From the NCBI RefSeq assembly GCF_050948215.1, contig NC_135150.1, positions 18,083,943 through 18,147,942 on the forward strand: a stretch of DNA of 64,000 nt, written 5' to 3'. The number at the start of each line of letters is the position of its first letter. Positions within the stretch are counted from its first letter, which is position 1. The notes under the pieces are model-generated. The model had not been told where the DNA came from. It did no database searches and saw nothing but the letters and a program-made list of their open reading frames with translations. The stretch comes from Halictus rubicundus (lineage: Eukaryota; Arthropoda; Insecta; Hymenoptera; Halictidae). Positions 47,209 to 59,311 of this stretch are shown piece after piece. A program made the translations under genes and the position numbers.

Positions 47209-47400
47209 ACTAACGAGGAAAATTTACGTGAAAAGTTTTGCACAATATTGGAATCCATTCTAGTGCCATTTTCACAATCCAATTAACCCCTTGCACTTTT
47301 ACTTTACAGGAACTAGAACTTCTCTGACTATCACAATTTCTTAGCAGAAAAAGAAAATTTATATTTATGCCTACGTATTCCCCAATTGTTGTAATTGTCG

Positions 47401-47690
47401 GCTGCAGATCTTTATGCAAAATAAAAGTTGTCTGTATGACTTATCTATCACAATTTCTTAGCAGGAAAAGAAAATTGATATTTATGCCTACGTATTTCTC
47501 AAATGTTGAATTGTTAACTGTGGATCTTTATGGTAAATAAAAGTTGTCTGGATACATCGTAAGACACAGAAGCCGAATAAAATTGTCCTTTTTAATAACA
47601 CACTGATATCCTTAAATTCTTTTAATACTTTCGCTGTCTTAAATTGCATCCACTAATTTTTGTTGTAATTGCACAAAATTCGCAGTCTAG
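47401..47690. mobile_element. MITE family D, two overlapping or nested copies
   Basis: CTGCAGATCTTTATGCAAAA at 47402 and CTGTGGATCTTTATGG at 47517 are two left ends. One right end, AAATTCGCAGTCTAG, is at about 47679-47693. The AGCAGAAAAAGAAAATTTATATTTATGCC stretch is also duplicated, so one copy appears partly duplicated. Confidence 0.6.
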
Positions 47691-48192
47691 TTATACGTAT
47701 ATCGACAACATTTAAAGAGAATTTTATTTTGGTTCAAAGGAAATTAATAGCAAAGTAGATTCTGCTCGAAATCTCTATCACTAGTCTCAAGTTAATAAAT
47801 TTTTACGCTACAATATACTATCTAATTAATATTATTAATTACACTATCTTATTAATATTATCAATTTATAGTCTTAAGTGTATTTTTTTAAAGATTCTAC
47901 TACGCGATCGGCTTATAAAATTTTCTAAAAACAATCGATGGTTAAAATTGCCGTTGCCATAGGGTCAACACAGACCCGGGCGCCGCGCAGGTCCGAGGGT
48001 TAAAATTTCGAATAGTAATTTCTAGTAATACGTTTGAGGTCACAGTCGAGTGGAAAGGGTCGTAAGATTCTACAAATAAATGTAATATTCTTTGTCTCAA
48101 GGAAATAATACAACTGATTTCACAGAAGCAACAAGGACAAATTTTCGATTAGAACTGTTTCAAGGGATGATTCTGGCTTGAAAAGGGTAATC

Positions 48193-48393
48193 GACGATTT
48201 TTTCTCTATATATGTCGCCAAGGTCTGCATGATAAACGTCGCGGAATTACCCCCACTACCGCGGGGTATACCAAGTGAGGCCTCGGACGCCTCGGACCGT
48301 AAACATAACCCGGTTATGTCTCCTAGACTCTAGGACCAAGAGGATACAAGACTGACAAGACCCGTGTTGTTGACATATATCGAGAATTCGCTG
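48193..48393 (-). mobile_element. MITE family A, copy 6
   Basis: Reverse orientation: GACATATATCGAGAATTCGC at the right followed by TGTA. The left end is partly decayed (TTTTTTCTCTATATATGTCG). Core CCCCACTACCGCGGGGTATA. Confidence 0.75.
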
Positions 48394-48833
48394 TAGGGGG
48401 GATATATTAAACATTAAATACCCATCGCGCAGTTTCATCAATCCCACGCACGTCCCAAATTCCAAAACAATGGCGGCTCGCTCGCAGGGGTGGTTTCTAT
48501 AGGTTGGTTCTAATCAGAAACAATGGGGCGAAAAAAGCGAGCGGGAAAGAGTTTTCGGGTGGACCGTATATTCGTGCGTTCGTAAATATGCGACGGTCCC
48601 TGATTTTTCGCGGTTCTCGTTTACTCGTTCGTTTTCATCCCCTGTCCGTGCACCCCTCGCCGCACCACCACCACCACCACCACCGGCAGCAGCAGCAGCT
48701 CGCATTCGCATTTCTCCTCACGCTCTCCTTCTCGTTTCAGCGGTCTGCGCGCGAAAGAGAGACGAGGATTTTTGTTTTCCCTCCTGGTGGTCTCCTCTTT
48801 TTTCTTGCTCGGCCAGCATATTCGGCGCGGTTG

Positions 48834-48882
<49 letters not shown>

Positions 48883-49603
48883 AGCGGTGGCGGCTCCGCG
48901 TTTCAAAATGTATGCAAAAGACCGGAGCACCCCGCGCATCCTAACACGGTACACACGCCGGAGAAAATCGCCGGTGTTACCTGCCCGATCGTTTTCTTTT
49001 CGTCGACCCTTCGTCCTTTCGTTTTATCACCGTGAACGAGAAGTAACGAGCACGACGGCGGAACCTCGCCGCTCTCTTTGGATGCCCGAGCGCTCGTTAC
49101 GGGCTCGGGACGGACTGGTTTCGAGGCGGGTCGAAGGTCGAGGTCGACGGTACATTTTCCACGGACTGTACTCGGGTCCGGTACGGTCGGCGTAGTTACC
49201 ATCGATTCGTGGCCGCAACTGTTTCGTCGTTTAAAAAAGGAACGCCTCGAGTCCTGGGGTGGAAAGACATCTTTCCCCCCGACATATATTTCTGTTTGTC
49301 CAAGGGGCCAGGCAACAGCTTCCCAACAATATGGGGTCATTTTACGTGTTTTCTTACATGGGCGCAGGTCGTTGTCCCGGCCACCCACCCTCTCCCACCC
49401 CCCCGAGCGCGACCCCTTCTTGATATCGATATTTTCGCGGCGAGCCTGCTTCCGATACCAGGATATTCGCTTCAAACTCCGGGAACGGCCAATAAAAATT
49501 GTTGAGTTATTGTTGCTCCAGAAATTGCACGCTGATCCGGACAACAGGCGAGAATTGAAAACCGGAGGCGTGATTTATTCGCTCCGGGCTCACGGTATTT
49601 GCT
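48394..49603. other. GC-rich non-coding block
   Basis: (CAC)n and (CAG)n runs at 48662-48700, a GGCGTC hexamer array at 48834-48880 and several chance open frames up to 213 codons. No gene recognised. Confidence 0.5.
48834..48880. repeat. (GGCGTC)n hexanucleotide array
   Basis: About seven perfect GGCGTC units. Confidence 0.95.
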
Positions 49604-49831
49604 TTAACATTAAACGTTTACCACCACCGGCCAAATGACCGGTTCTAGATTTTTTATTTTGACCATTTTTGAAATTATAAAGATGATTTCATGATCAATG
49701 ATTCGATAAATATCTTTAGTAGAGCACGCATTGCAATAAGAACTGCGCAAAGTCTAAATAAATTAAATATTGTCATTTTTATAAGGCAACATGTACCTGT
49801 TACATTTATAGCTCGGTACGTTTAGTGTTAA
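49604..49831. mobile_element. MITE family C, copy 4
   Basis: TTAACATTAAACGTTTACC... with GGCCAAATGACCGGTTC, ending GGTACGTTTAGTGTTAA. Its inside (GAAATTATAAAGATGATTTC, TAGAGCACGCATTGCAATA) matches 21308-21465, linking the two. Confidence 0.75.
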
Positions 49832-49868
49832 TCTCGAAATATAAGACACGAAATTACTGGTTCGGTGT

Positions 49869-50118
49869 TTAACCCTTTGCGCTCGAAGCTGTTTTAACCC
49901 CTAAACGAAACATTTCTTCCCACCTAAAATATTTCCCTTCTACATATTTTTTTTTCATGGTTTACATACAAAAATGTTGGAATCTACTCGTACAGTACTG
50001 GAATGTTTAGTAATTTATTAAATACAATAGAAGTTTAATAATGTAGAAAATAGTTTGAATAATGATACAACAATTTTTAGTGACGCATTACAGTTGCCAA
50101 TCGAGTACTAAGGGTTAA
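49869..50118. mobile_element. MITE family B, copy 4
   Basis: TTAACCCTTTGCGCTCGAAG at 49869 and CGAGTACTAAGGGTTAA ending at 50118. 250 bp with TTAA at both ends, as expected for piggyBac-type insertion. Confidence 0.75.
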
Positions 50119-50907
50119 TGTATGTTTATCAGAAAATTTGAATATTCGTGACTAATTGCAACCAACCGGAGTAAAATAGAAATTTATTTCATCCCTTAGT
50201 CGGTTTAATAGGCTGATGATAATATAACTGTTTTGTATTTGATCTACTCATTTTTCTCATTACAAATTTAAATTGTTGTGTTCTAAATGTAAAGTAAATC
50301 CCTTCGTTCGATGTTTCCCTTACGAAAAAGGAATACGTTATCTTGATAAATCTATCGCCCAAACAGCATTGTTACTATTAAGATGTCCGATCTTCCACAA
50401 CTGGTACAACAAAAAGAGTGTTTGTTCAGAAATCAATAAATATTTATTCACTTATTTTCACTTATTATTCACTTATTCCTTTCCCTGCTGAATAAAATCC
50501 AGTCAAATAAAAATATTCATTCAACGCCTCGCTACGATAGAACCATCAATACAAGAAATAAAATTGGGAGCATAATTTTGAAAAAATTCTCACAAATGCT
50601 CTGAAGACTTTTCTACACTGTGAACGAAAGATTTCCATTGGTTCGCTTGCCTGTGACCAGTGACCAGGATAATAAAGGAGAAAATGTCTGTGGAGTATAA
50701 ATCACTAGATAAAAATTTGTCTGCATCAATTGCAAGGCACTTGGGAATTTTTTTGTCTCTTCAGCAATCTAAAAAAATTTGAAAATTTCATATCAATATT
50801 CTCTAACTCTTTTAAGGTTATATACTCTATATTTTTCTCCTAAATGCATGAAATCTAATAACTACGAATTACGTAAGGAGCACATAAGAATACCTTTTTA
50901 CTATGTA
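50119..50907. other. AT-rich intergenic sequence
   Basis: Nothing recognised except a short CACTTATT reiteration near 50448-50475. Confidence 0.5.
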
Positions 50908-51082
50908 CAGTGAATTCTCGATATATGTCAACTGCAGTGTCGTGTATCGTCCAGGAAACATACCCGTGTTATGTTTACAGTCCGAGGTGTCCGAAGCCTC
51001 ACGGGGTATACTCCGCGGTAGTGGGGATAATTCCGCGACGTTTATCATCCAGACCTTGGCGACATATATAGAGAAATCACTG
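50908..51082 (+). mobile_element. MITE family A, copy 7 (intact reference copy)
   Basis: 175 bp with both ends intact: CAGTGAATTCTCGATATATG at 50908 and GAGAAATCACTG ending at 51082, each flanked by TA (50906-50907, 51083-51084). Best copy here for defining the consensus. Confidence 0.85.
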
Positions 51083-51196
51083 TATATTGATGTTGCTCAG
51101 ATGTTGCACGATAAAATCTATAATATGTTAAAGTAATAATTTTGATCTGTTTGAAGACTGATAAAGAAACCGTTAAATGCGGTAATTGAATAAAGC

Positions 51197-51300
51197 GTGA
51201 GCTTCGTGGACCCTCACGGGGTATACTCCGCGGTAGTGGGGATAACTCCGCGACGTTTATCTTGCAGACCTTGGCGACGTATATAGAGAAAGTAGTTCAT
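51197..51300 (+). mobile_element. MITE family A, copy 8 (5' truncated)
   Basis: Starts in the core (CTCACGGGGTATACTCCGCG), keeps GGTAGTGGGGATAA and ends near GTATATAGAGAAAGT. It lies only 114 bp from copy 7 in the same orientation. Confidence 0.7.
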
Positions 51301-51903
51301 TGAAATATCCGCATAAGTATTTTGCAATATGTGGCTTCTGAAGAAGATTATTGACAGAAGTGGGGAGCTATAGTCCGCAGCGAGTAAGATCCACAAAGAG
51401 AACTTTTTAGATTTTTGAATTGCAATCGTCCAAAATAGGTAGCATATAACGCGTTAACATCGCCGCGGGTTAAGAGTGCAGCGCTCCGGAGTGTCCCCGT
51501 AGCGACTCCAGTCGGATTTGCTTAAACAATTCCGGGGTCCCGTCCGGCGACTGCAAATCGAGCAATTTTGCGGCGCGGATTTATTGGGGCGGTAAGTCTT
51601 GCGAGCAACTGTACCGCTTCTAGCCGGTGTGCCACGGACCGGGCCAGAGTGGATCCTCCGCGGTGCATATTGATTTACGATAATTTCATTATTTTCCCGG
51701 GAGGTTCTTGTAACCGATTAACGTCTCTTCGGGGGGCAACTGTCCGCCAATTGAAATGCAAACGATCCCGGCGTTATCTCGTTTCTTTCGGTCGGCCAAT
51801 TTGACTTCGTTTCGAAGATCGTTCGAGATTGAGAACTTCCTGAATCCACTGGCTCTGGCTATTTCTGCCAACTTTTCTCTCTCGCCTTTCTTCATTTTTT
51901 TCC

Positions 51904-51937
<34 letters not shown>

Positions 51938-52804
51938 GCTCGTTTTTTCTCCGGGGTGGTCCACGGACTCTTTCCATCGAGAGAGCGTAGACACGGGATA
52001 CGAACGCGAGAGAGAGCCGTGCAGCAGATACTGTATTCACGGAGTTTGCCGCCGAGGAGAACGGACAAAGAAGCGGCGAGACGAAAGCAAAAGGGACGAC
52101 TCGCGCCGGGAAAGCAGCGAGCCAAGGGGGAGCGAAGAGACTTTTATTGGCTCTGACTTGGCGCCCCCTAACGTCGACTCGTTTGCCTCGCAGATTTTCA
52201 TATGTTTTCATCCGCTTGGAAAATTAGGACGTTATATAGCAATCGGACTCCGCGAGCTCCGACGCAGACCGAGTGCTCCCGTGCTCGCTTTGTGTGGATC
52301 GAGTTATGCCGTTATCGACCCTGCGTGCCCGCGCGCTGCCATTTATTGCTGTGTTGCTTCCGGTGTCGTTCCTGAAGAACTGCGCTCGGACCTCCGCTCA
52401 CCCCCGAATTCTCTAGCTACAGTGAATTCTCGTTACGAGTCGGTGCCAACCTTACAATTTGGAGTCTCAGTGTAACTACCCAGACCACCGCGGTGCAACA
52501 TTATATCGGAGATACACATTTTCTCAGTATTCTTGTCACTATCGGTTAGTAGTCATAGGCTTATGACTTATAGACGGATGTGACTCTTAGGTTTCCAGCG
52601 TGGCCTGTGCATTTCAAATGCGACGCTCGGCGACAACCTCAGATTTCGTCTAAGAGTCATTGAGGTTCTACTCGCCATTGTGGTTTGTTATTAGAAACAT
52701 ATGACGCTTCAAAGACCTTTAAAAAGTGGAAGGTGCCAAGTCCGACAATTTTAAGACCAAACCCACCCTAAGATAGCATCGCAAAATTTGCTGACATTCG
52801 ATTC
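51301..52804. other. Non-coding, mostly GC-rich
   Basis: (CT)n tract at 51909-51938. A CAGTGAATTCTCGTTACGAG motif at 52422 recurs at 53004 (CAGTGAATTCTCATTACGAG) and resembles the family A end, hinting at a related family. A 239-codon frame (51756-52475) is low-complexity and not credible. Confidence 0.5.
51909..51938. repeat. (CT)n microsatellite
   Basis: CT tract of about 30 bp. Confidence 0.95.
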
Positions 52805-52999
52805 CAGTGTTTTCTCCATATATGTCTACAACACGGGTCTATCCAGGGACTTATATCGGCTAGAAGATACTATTCTCTGATACGGCGACCGAGGCCACTC
52901 GAGGTTTGGAGCTTCTCACGGGGTACACCCCACGGCAGTGGGGATAGTTTTAGGACTTTTATCGGCTAGATGTTTGGGACATATATCGAGAAAAGACTC
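52805..52999 (+). mobile_element. MITE family A, copy 9
   Basis: Left end CAGTGTTTTCTCCATATATG; right end GACATATATCGAGAAAAGAC. Belongs to the GGGACTTTTATCGGCTAG-like subfamily (here AGGACTTTTATCGG). No clean TA at the left flank. Confidence 0.7.
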
Positions 53000-53023
53000 T
53001 ACACAGTGAATTCTCATTACGAG

Positions 53024-54233
53024 AAACTTTTTACTTTCAATGATGGATCACCGAACGAACTGTGTCACCATTTTAATTGTAACCATTTTGTGTAGCCTGC
53101 TCTCGCGAATAGGCTACCCCTTTGCAATTGTTATGGGTGTTCAATTACTAGTTCATTCCTACCGCTAAATTTTTATTTGATATTCCCAGGGACAATTATC
53201 ATTCCGAAAATTCGTTGCGATATTTTTCAACGCAATTTTATAAACTGATACATCTGTGTAATTTAACTGCTAAAACGACGAACTTCTTCACGGTTTCTAT
53301 TTATTTAAATGGAGTCTTGAAAAAAGCGATTATGCGTGAGTCCCTAGCTGAAATTCCGAGCGTCAGGTGCACTGCTTGTAATTTTACAGTCAAACAAGCA
53401 ATGAATAATTGAACAAAAACAGTCTCCACAGTTTCCATTTATGCGAATGAAATTTTGGGCGGAAGCAACAAATAGTTTCTAATCTGTGAATTCTTCATTG
53501 TAATTTGTACCGTCATTTAATAGTAAAAACGGGACAGTGAATATTGAACACAATTTTTCTTCGAATGAGCTAAATTTTAACTGATCTAGTGATATACTAG
53601 CTATTGCTGGTTCTTTATTATAATTTGGAGCGTCAGGTGTATGATCGGAGGTCCGCGCCGGGAATCGAGGACAATATGGCGTCTCGAATAAATGTTTGAC
53701 TCGAGTTCCCGAAAAGCAATGCCGAGGTAAAAAAAGGCGTCGTTGAATAGGGGGTGGCGTTGTTCTTGGACGGGGGTGGCGGCGACGGCGGCTACATCCA
53801 CCGCAGGAGGGCGCATATAAAAAACATATTTCGAGGTCCTGCCAGGGCTGCGGCAGGGTGGACCTTGGTTCTAATATATCAAGCCAGATCGATACTATTC
53901 CGCAGACTTCGGTTGTTCGGAAACCATCCGGAGCGCCCTTCCACCCCCTTTTCCCTCCTCCTCCTGTTCTATCCGACGACCACTCTCTCAAATATCTCGA
54001 AGTTCGGGCATCGGAGAGACGAGGATAAGCCACACGTAGCTGTAACGTGGAAAATTCGGGGTTTCCGGAGACCCCGACTTATACCTTATTATTCCTCCGG
54101 TGGACCTTCCCGTTTGTTATCGTTTTGAACGGATTGCCCACTTTTTTTTGGACCACCTCTCTCCTTTTAATTGAGATTCGTGCCCTTTCGGGGACTCCAC
54201 CGGGCAAAAGTTAAAAGTAATACGAAGACAAGA
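53024..54233. other. Non-coding mosaic
   Basis: AT-rich to 53630, then GC-rich to 54180. No gene recognised. Confidence 0.5.
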
Positions 54234-54458
54234 TTAACACTAGAACTACCGGACCAGTCGAAATGACTGGTTCCTAATTTTTTCTTTTCCAATGACTGAA
54301 ATTGTACAAATCTTTTCATCGGGAATTTTCGAACGAACTTCTTCATTGAAGCAGATATTACAATAGAAGTTGTGTGAAGTCTGAATGGACACAGTCTTGT
54401 CACTGTTACAAAGCAATATACATCACTCGCATTTATTGCTTGGTAGTTCTAGTGTTAA
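54234..54458. mobile_element. MITE family C, copy 2
   Basis: 225 bp, TTAA on both sides, ends TTAACACTAGAACTACCGG and GGTAGTTCTAGTGTTAA. Shares GTCGAAATGACTGGTTCC with copy 1 and is its shorter relative. Confidence 0.8.
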
Positions 54459-55660
54459 AATATTTTTACGTTTTTGTGTCACTTGGCTCTCCCGCAGAAA
54501 ATACAATTTTCGACGTGGATGCAAGTCTATAAAGTAATCGATAAAAGATATTTTCAGGAAAGACGAAGAGCTCGAAAAAGAATTGTAATTTTGATGCTAC
54601 TTCCTACCAGCACATTTCATTAACACGTTGACTGCCATGTCGGTCATATGTGGGTGACGGAATTATTCCTCCAGGTTTTAAAATGAATTTTTACGTTAAT
54701 ATACTCATTGCACCAAATTCGATTGGATCCGTGAAATGCGAGAAAGTTTTTCAATTTCTATTCCATTAAATAACTTACTTTGATTTGATGGGATATTTGA
54801 GGACATGTAACCCTTTAAGAACCACGACACACGAACCACGGCACACAGAACACACCGTTGGCAGCAGAGCTCACCCTCGCTGTCAGGGCCCGGAGGTGTA
54901 TCGCAACACGGTATCGGTGAAAAGAGACGAATTACGGTCTCTCTGGTAAGTGCACAAAATAGGTTAACGATCGAAAGTGCTTCCGAAACTGTATCGATCC
55001 CGTTGAAGTGGCGGGAGGGCAACGAAAATCAGATTACACAAAGGGCTCTTACCTGATGCGCTGCGTGCGAAGTCTGGCCCAAAACTGGCACCCCTTTCCG
55101 GCCCGTGGAAAAAAAGGGGTAAAAATTTCGTCCGACCAGGTTCGGCGGTCGCACCGGTTGATAGGCCAGGTACACAACCCGGCAACCGGCTCATCCCTCC
55201 CCGTTTTCGCCGGCTCGACCCCCGATGCTGTTTGCTAGATGCATGCCAGCCCCATTTTCCTATTCGTCTGTCGGGCATACGGTAACTCTGCCCGATGCTT
55301 CCTGTGAAAAATTCAGAAATAACTGACGTTCATCGCTTACCGACGCTTTTACGCGCTCGTCCGCCGGATCGCACGGACTGCGAAGAATTAAATACGATAT
55401 CTAGGTTATGCGCCTTCGATCCACCAGGAAACATACGTGTCCGTGTTTTCCGTCTTGATCCAAGTATACCGGTTCGCGCCGATTTATCTCCGTTTCTATG
55501 TATTTGTACGGCCGGTGGCAGAGAAAATCGACTCTTGTAACCGAACATTGTGCTGTCCACTGTTATTTGAAACGGCGTACAATTAATTTGACTGTCTTTA
55601 CAGTGTGACGGTGGAGCGAACGTGTTAAGAGTGGTACAAATTAAATACGACTAATTTCAA
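54459..55660. other. Non-coding mosaic
   Basis: A TTAACACGTTGACTGCCATG motif at 54620 looks like one end of a further TTAA-type element; its partner end was not found. GC-rich 54820-55550. No gene recognised. Confidence 0.45.
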
Positions 55661-55782
55661 TAGACTGCGGATTATTAGGCAAAATGAAGATTGCCCGAGT
55701 TAATTTTACGAAGCAGGATTTGAATAAAACGCACTTGTTCTTTTTATGATTTTAATAAGCCGAACATGGCGTGATAGCGATC

Positions 55783-55942
55783 TTAACGCTAGGTTTACTA
55801 TACTATTAACGAAAATGTACTTATCCTTAGCCATTTGTTTTACGGTATATACCCAAGGAAATAAATTTATTGAATAATTTCTCGGTCGTCCATCTTTACA
55901 AATTCGATAATTGTGAATTTTTTCCCTTAAACCTAGTGTTAC
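55783..55942. mobile_element. MITE family C, copy 7, nested in a family D element
   Basis: TTAACGCTAGGTTTACTATA at the left, AAACCTAGTGTTAC at the right. It interrupts family D-like ends at about 55664 (TAGACTGCGGATTATTAGGC) and about 56000-56020 (GCATAAATAGC...TTCGCAGTTT). Confidence 0.55.
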
Positions 55943-56020
55943 ATTCTTCTAATTCACTATGTGTTCGACTCAGTTTTATCATAAACGCATAAATAGCTTT
56001 TAGTGCTAAGTTCGCAGTTT

Positions 56021-57205
56021 CGAAAATTCCCAGTCGTCGATGGTTTTCTGAAAGGCAAAGAAAATTCACATTTATCGCATTCTCGAATTGCCATCGCTAC
56101 TCATCGGTACCGGTGGAATAAATGACGAGGGAACGGATTAGGGCCCCTATATTGGTTGATACGTTGAAGAACGCGACGCCGCGGAGATTGAGCCGAGCAT
56201 AATTCTTTTTCGGTATATTTCATGGACGAGATCAGGAATATTTTCGTTAGGTTGGGGGAGACCCGGCGACGAAGGGAGTTTCCGGAGGAAAAATCCGGGA
56301 TTCGAGGAAGATTCGGGACGGAGGCGATAGCCATGCGCGATAGCGCGAGAATTCGCGCGGCCCATTGGGCATAGGTCAGGCAGAAGCCAATCCGACGAAA
56401 CTCTGAGATATATGATAAAAATTGACTGGAGGCCACCCCGGAAGATCGGCGCGCGGTCGGCTCCTCTCCACGGAGAAGGCCGAATTCTCTCGTCCTCCGT
56501 CCCCCCCTTAAATCCCTTGGATAACGCCGAGGCTCAGGGAAGCCCCTCGTCCATTCCCTTCGCTCCTGTCCCTTACGAAGATAACCGGGCGCGTCTTCTC
56601 TCGCCGACGACGCGAACGGAGGTGGAACAGAGAAAGGGACTGCCGAGTCATCGGCGCACGATCAAAAAATGATCCATCCGAGAAACGCGAGGGGGAGGGT
56701 GGCTCGACCCACTGACGATTTTTCTCGCGGCGATATCTCATCGTGAACTGACACGTGGAACCCGGGCCGCGCTTCTTAATCGGCCAGGAAATTAAAAGAG
56801 CCACCGAGATGGGAACCGAGTTGCACCGGATTTAGAGTTTTCTACCTGCCTGCCGAATCGATACTTGCGAGCACCCTCCGTGCGAAACCAGATTCCCCTG
56901 GTCTCGTGCGATTTTATTTCTTAAATTTAGAGAATTGCTACTGGATCGTTGATTTTTCGTTCCTCCCTCTTTTCTCGTTCGAGTTTTGCGACAAAAATTA
57001 AAGAACATGCGGTGCTTGAATTTTTGTTTTGACAGTTCTAGAACTATGATCACATTGTTAGAAATGTTACGACAGAAGACCATTTTTAATTCGTTACAAC
57101 TATTAAAAGGAGTCGGAAATTTTTATTCGACTTCTGGTATGAATATATGTACGATTGACGTAGAAAATTTGCATTTTGCATACAGATCCGCAGTCTATTT
57201 ATTAC
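56021..57205. other. Non-coding; GC-rich to 56900
   Basis: No gene or repeat recognised apart from a family D right end (ATACAGATCCGCAGTCTA) at about 57180. Confidence 0.5.
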
Positions 57206-57590
57206 TAGACTGAAGATGTTTATACAATTTTTAATTTTTCTAAGCAAATTTTAGGAAAGCGGAGACAAATGAATTATAATTTTCGGTGGTAGTGACCTTT
57301 GTAGGAATAAATAAAAATCGTAATAAATTCTGGGGAATTTTATATTATAGTATTTTTTGAGAATTTTCAGACGCCATAAATGCATACAGATCCACAGTCT
57401 ATTACTAGGCTGCAGATATTTATGGAATTTTTAATTTTTCCAAAAAAATTTTAGGAATGCGAAAAGAAATAAAATCTAATTTTCAGTGACAGCGGCCATT
57501 GTAGAAATAAATAAAAATAGTACTAAATTCTGAGGAATTTTGTATTGCAGTATTTTTTGAAAATTTTCAGAAGTTATAAACGCATAAAGC
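57206..57590. mobile_element. Two family D elements back to back in tandem
   Basis: Copy one runs from TAGACTGAAGATGTTTATAC (57206) to CATACAGATCCACAGTCTA (57401). Copy two runs from TAGGCTGCAGATATTTATGG (about 57407) to ATAAACGCATAAAG (about 57590). Bodies align with a period of about 200 bp (TTTTAGGAAAGCGGAG, TTTTAGGAATGCGAAA). A further right end at 57180-57200 suggests a third, truncated unit. Confidence 0.65.
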
Positions 57591-58128
57591 TTATGAACAA
57601 AATCATGAAATAAACTCACGAACTAAAATCATAACATTGTCACCAAGTTTCATACACTGAATCGTCCACAATGAGCTAGGAAGAAGACACGTTTAAAAGT
57701 TCCGCGTCACCGCCACAGCCTCTCGAGGAGAAAGCAGGAAAATTCTCACACTAATACTCTCTAAAAAATGACGACTGACGTAACTATTCGGGAGCAGATC
57801 GCAGAAAGAGTTAATGGATTACCAGCGGCAGATTTCGCGTCATCGTGCGAATATCGCGATTAATACCGGGGTCGTTTCGCGAGTTCCTCTTCGCGGTAGA
57901 ATAAAGCGGTTCCGGTCGGCGGTCACGCGAACAAAAATCCGCGGCATCGTTCACGGTTCCGCGGTGTGCGGATCCTATCCCGCCACGGAAATTTCCTTTT
58001 GCCGAACGTACACGGGAAATATTTCCCGAAGTCCCGCAAAGCCGCGGGAAATCCTTGCTCCGTGTGATATCGTGTCCGCGTGCGGTGAAAGTTTTGTCGA
58101 TTTCTTTCCTGTCGAACGGTCACGCTTC

Positions 58129-58133
<5 letters not shown>

Positions 58134-58178
<45 letters not shown>
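58134..58178. repeat. (CT)n microsatellite
   Basis: Nearly perfect CT tract of about 45 bp. Confidence 0.97.
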
Positions 58179-58181
<3 letters not shown>

Positions 58182-58944
58182 CGGCCTGACCGGGCTTCGG
58201 ATGGAACAATGGCGGGTGTATTTCACCGGAAATCGGGAAACTTCGATCGTCGACCGCCGCGCGCCCGGTTATCGACTCCGCGTTACCGGGTCGCGGAACG
58301 CCGTCTGAATCGCAACAATAATGAGAAGTAAAAACAAAAAAATAATAAAAAGGAGAAAGAGGACACACACAAAAAAAAAACTGTTAATATACGCCGGGGA
58401 AAAAAAAATATTCCACACAACGAGAACGTTGAATAATTTCCGCATGCAGCGACGACGCGACGCGACGCCGCGCCGGGTCCGCGGAAAACACGAACCGACA
58501 GTCGTCGTCGCGTGGCCTCTCTCTCCCCGCATGCTTTTGTGCGTTCTCGCAGCGGAATATCCCGGTCCCTTTGTTACGCCCCGGGAAATAGGGCAATACA
58601 TATTCGGGTTGATTCCAGCCATTTTTGTATTTGTTTGAAATTTTAATGTGCTCTCGGAACGGGACGGCCGAGCGGACGCGGCGGTGTCGGCTCGTGGAGA
58701 AAAAAAAAGGGGGGATTGTGTGTGGAACAGCGTCGAAGGGTTGGTTGGTTGGGCAGAATGCCGGGCGTAAACCGGCGGCCATTACCTTCGATTTCGAAAT
58801 AAATTGCGCGCCATAAACAGGGTGGTCCATAAGAATACATACGACCGGCTTACCACGATGGTACCCAATGTTCTGAAAAATGTAGCCTCGCCTCGTGCTG
58901 ATATCGATCCCGACCCACGGAGCCTCTCTCCCCCGCGCGCGACA

Positions 58945-58949
<5 letters not shown>

Positions 58950-58983
<34 letters not shown>
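58950..58983. repeat. (CT)n microsatellite
   Basis: Perfect CT tract of about 34 bp. Confidence 0.97.
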
Positions 58984-58986
<3 letters not shown>

Positions 58987-59249
58987 TTCTCTCTCGGCCT
59001 GTTCGTTTTTTCGCGGCTTCTTTGCGGCGCACGTTCGTTTTTTGCATCGGTTCGGTTGCACGCGGAGCCGCGGGACTTTGGTTGGCTTAATTTCGACGTC
59101 GAATTCATCTGTCTGGAGGAGGAGCCGTCTCCACCGGGTGATCTTTGACTGGTCCCTTCGCCGCTCGCTTTAGCCCCGATCTCCGCTCGGCGAAAAATCC
59201 TCGAGTGGCCCCCGTCAAAGGAGTTTTCGGAATTTTTCGCTGCAACCAG

Positions 59250-59253
<4 letters not shown>

Positions 59254-59308
<55 letters not shown>
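59254..59308. repeat. (CT)n microsatellite
   Basis: Perfect CT tract of about 55 bp. Confidence 0.97.

Positions 59309-59311
<3 letters not shown>

Noticed and set aside
48903..49544. 213-codon open frame on the minus strand
   Set aside because: Chance frame in GC-rich DNA, overlapped by long frames on the plus strand; no family resemblance.
51756..52475. 239-codon open frame on the plus strand
   Set aside because: Runs through a (CT)n tract (Leu-Ser repeats) and has no recognisable domain.
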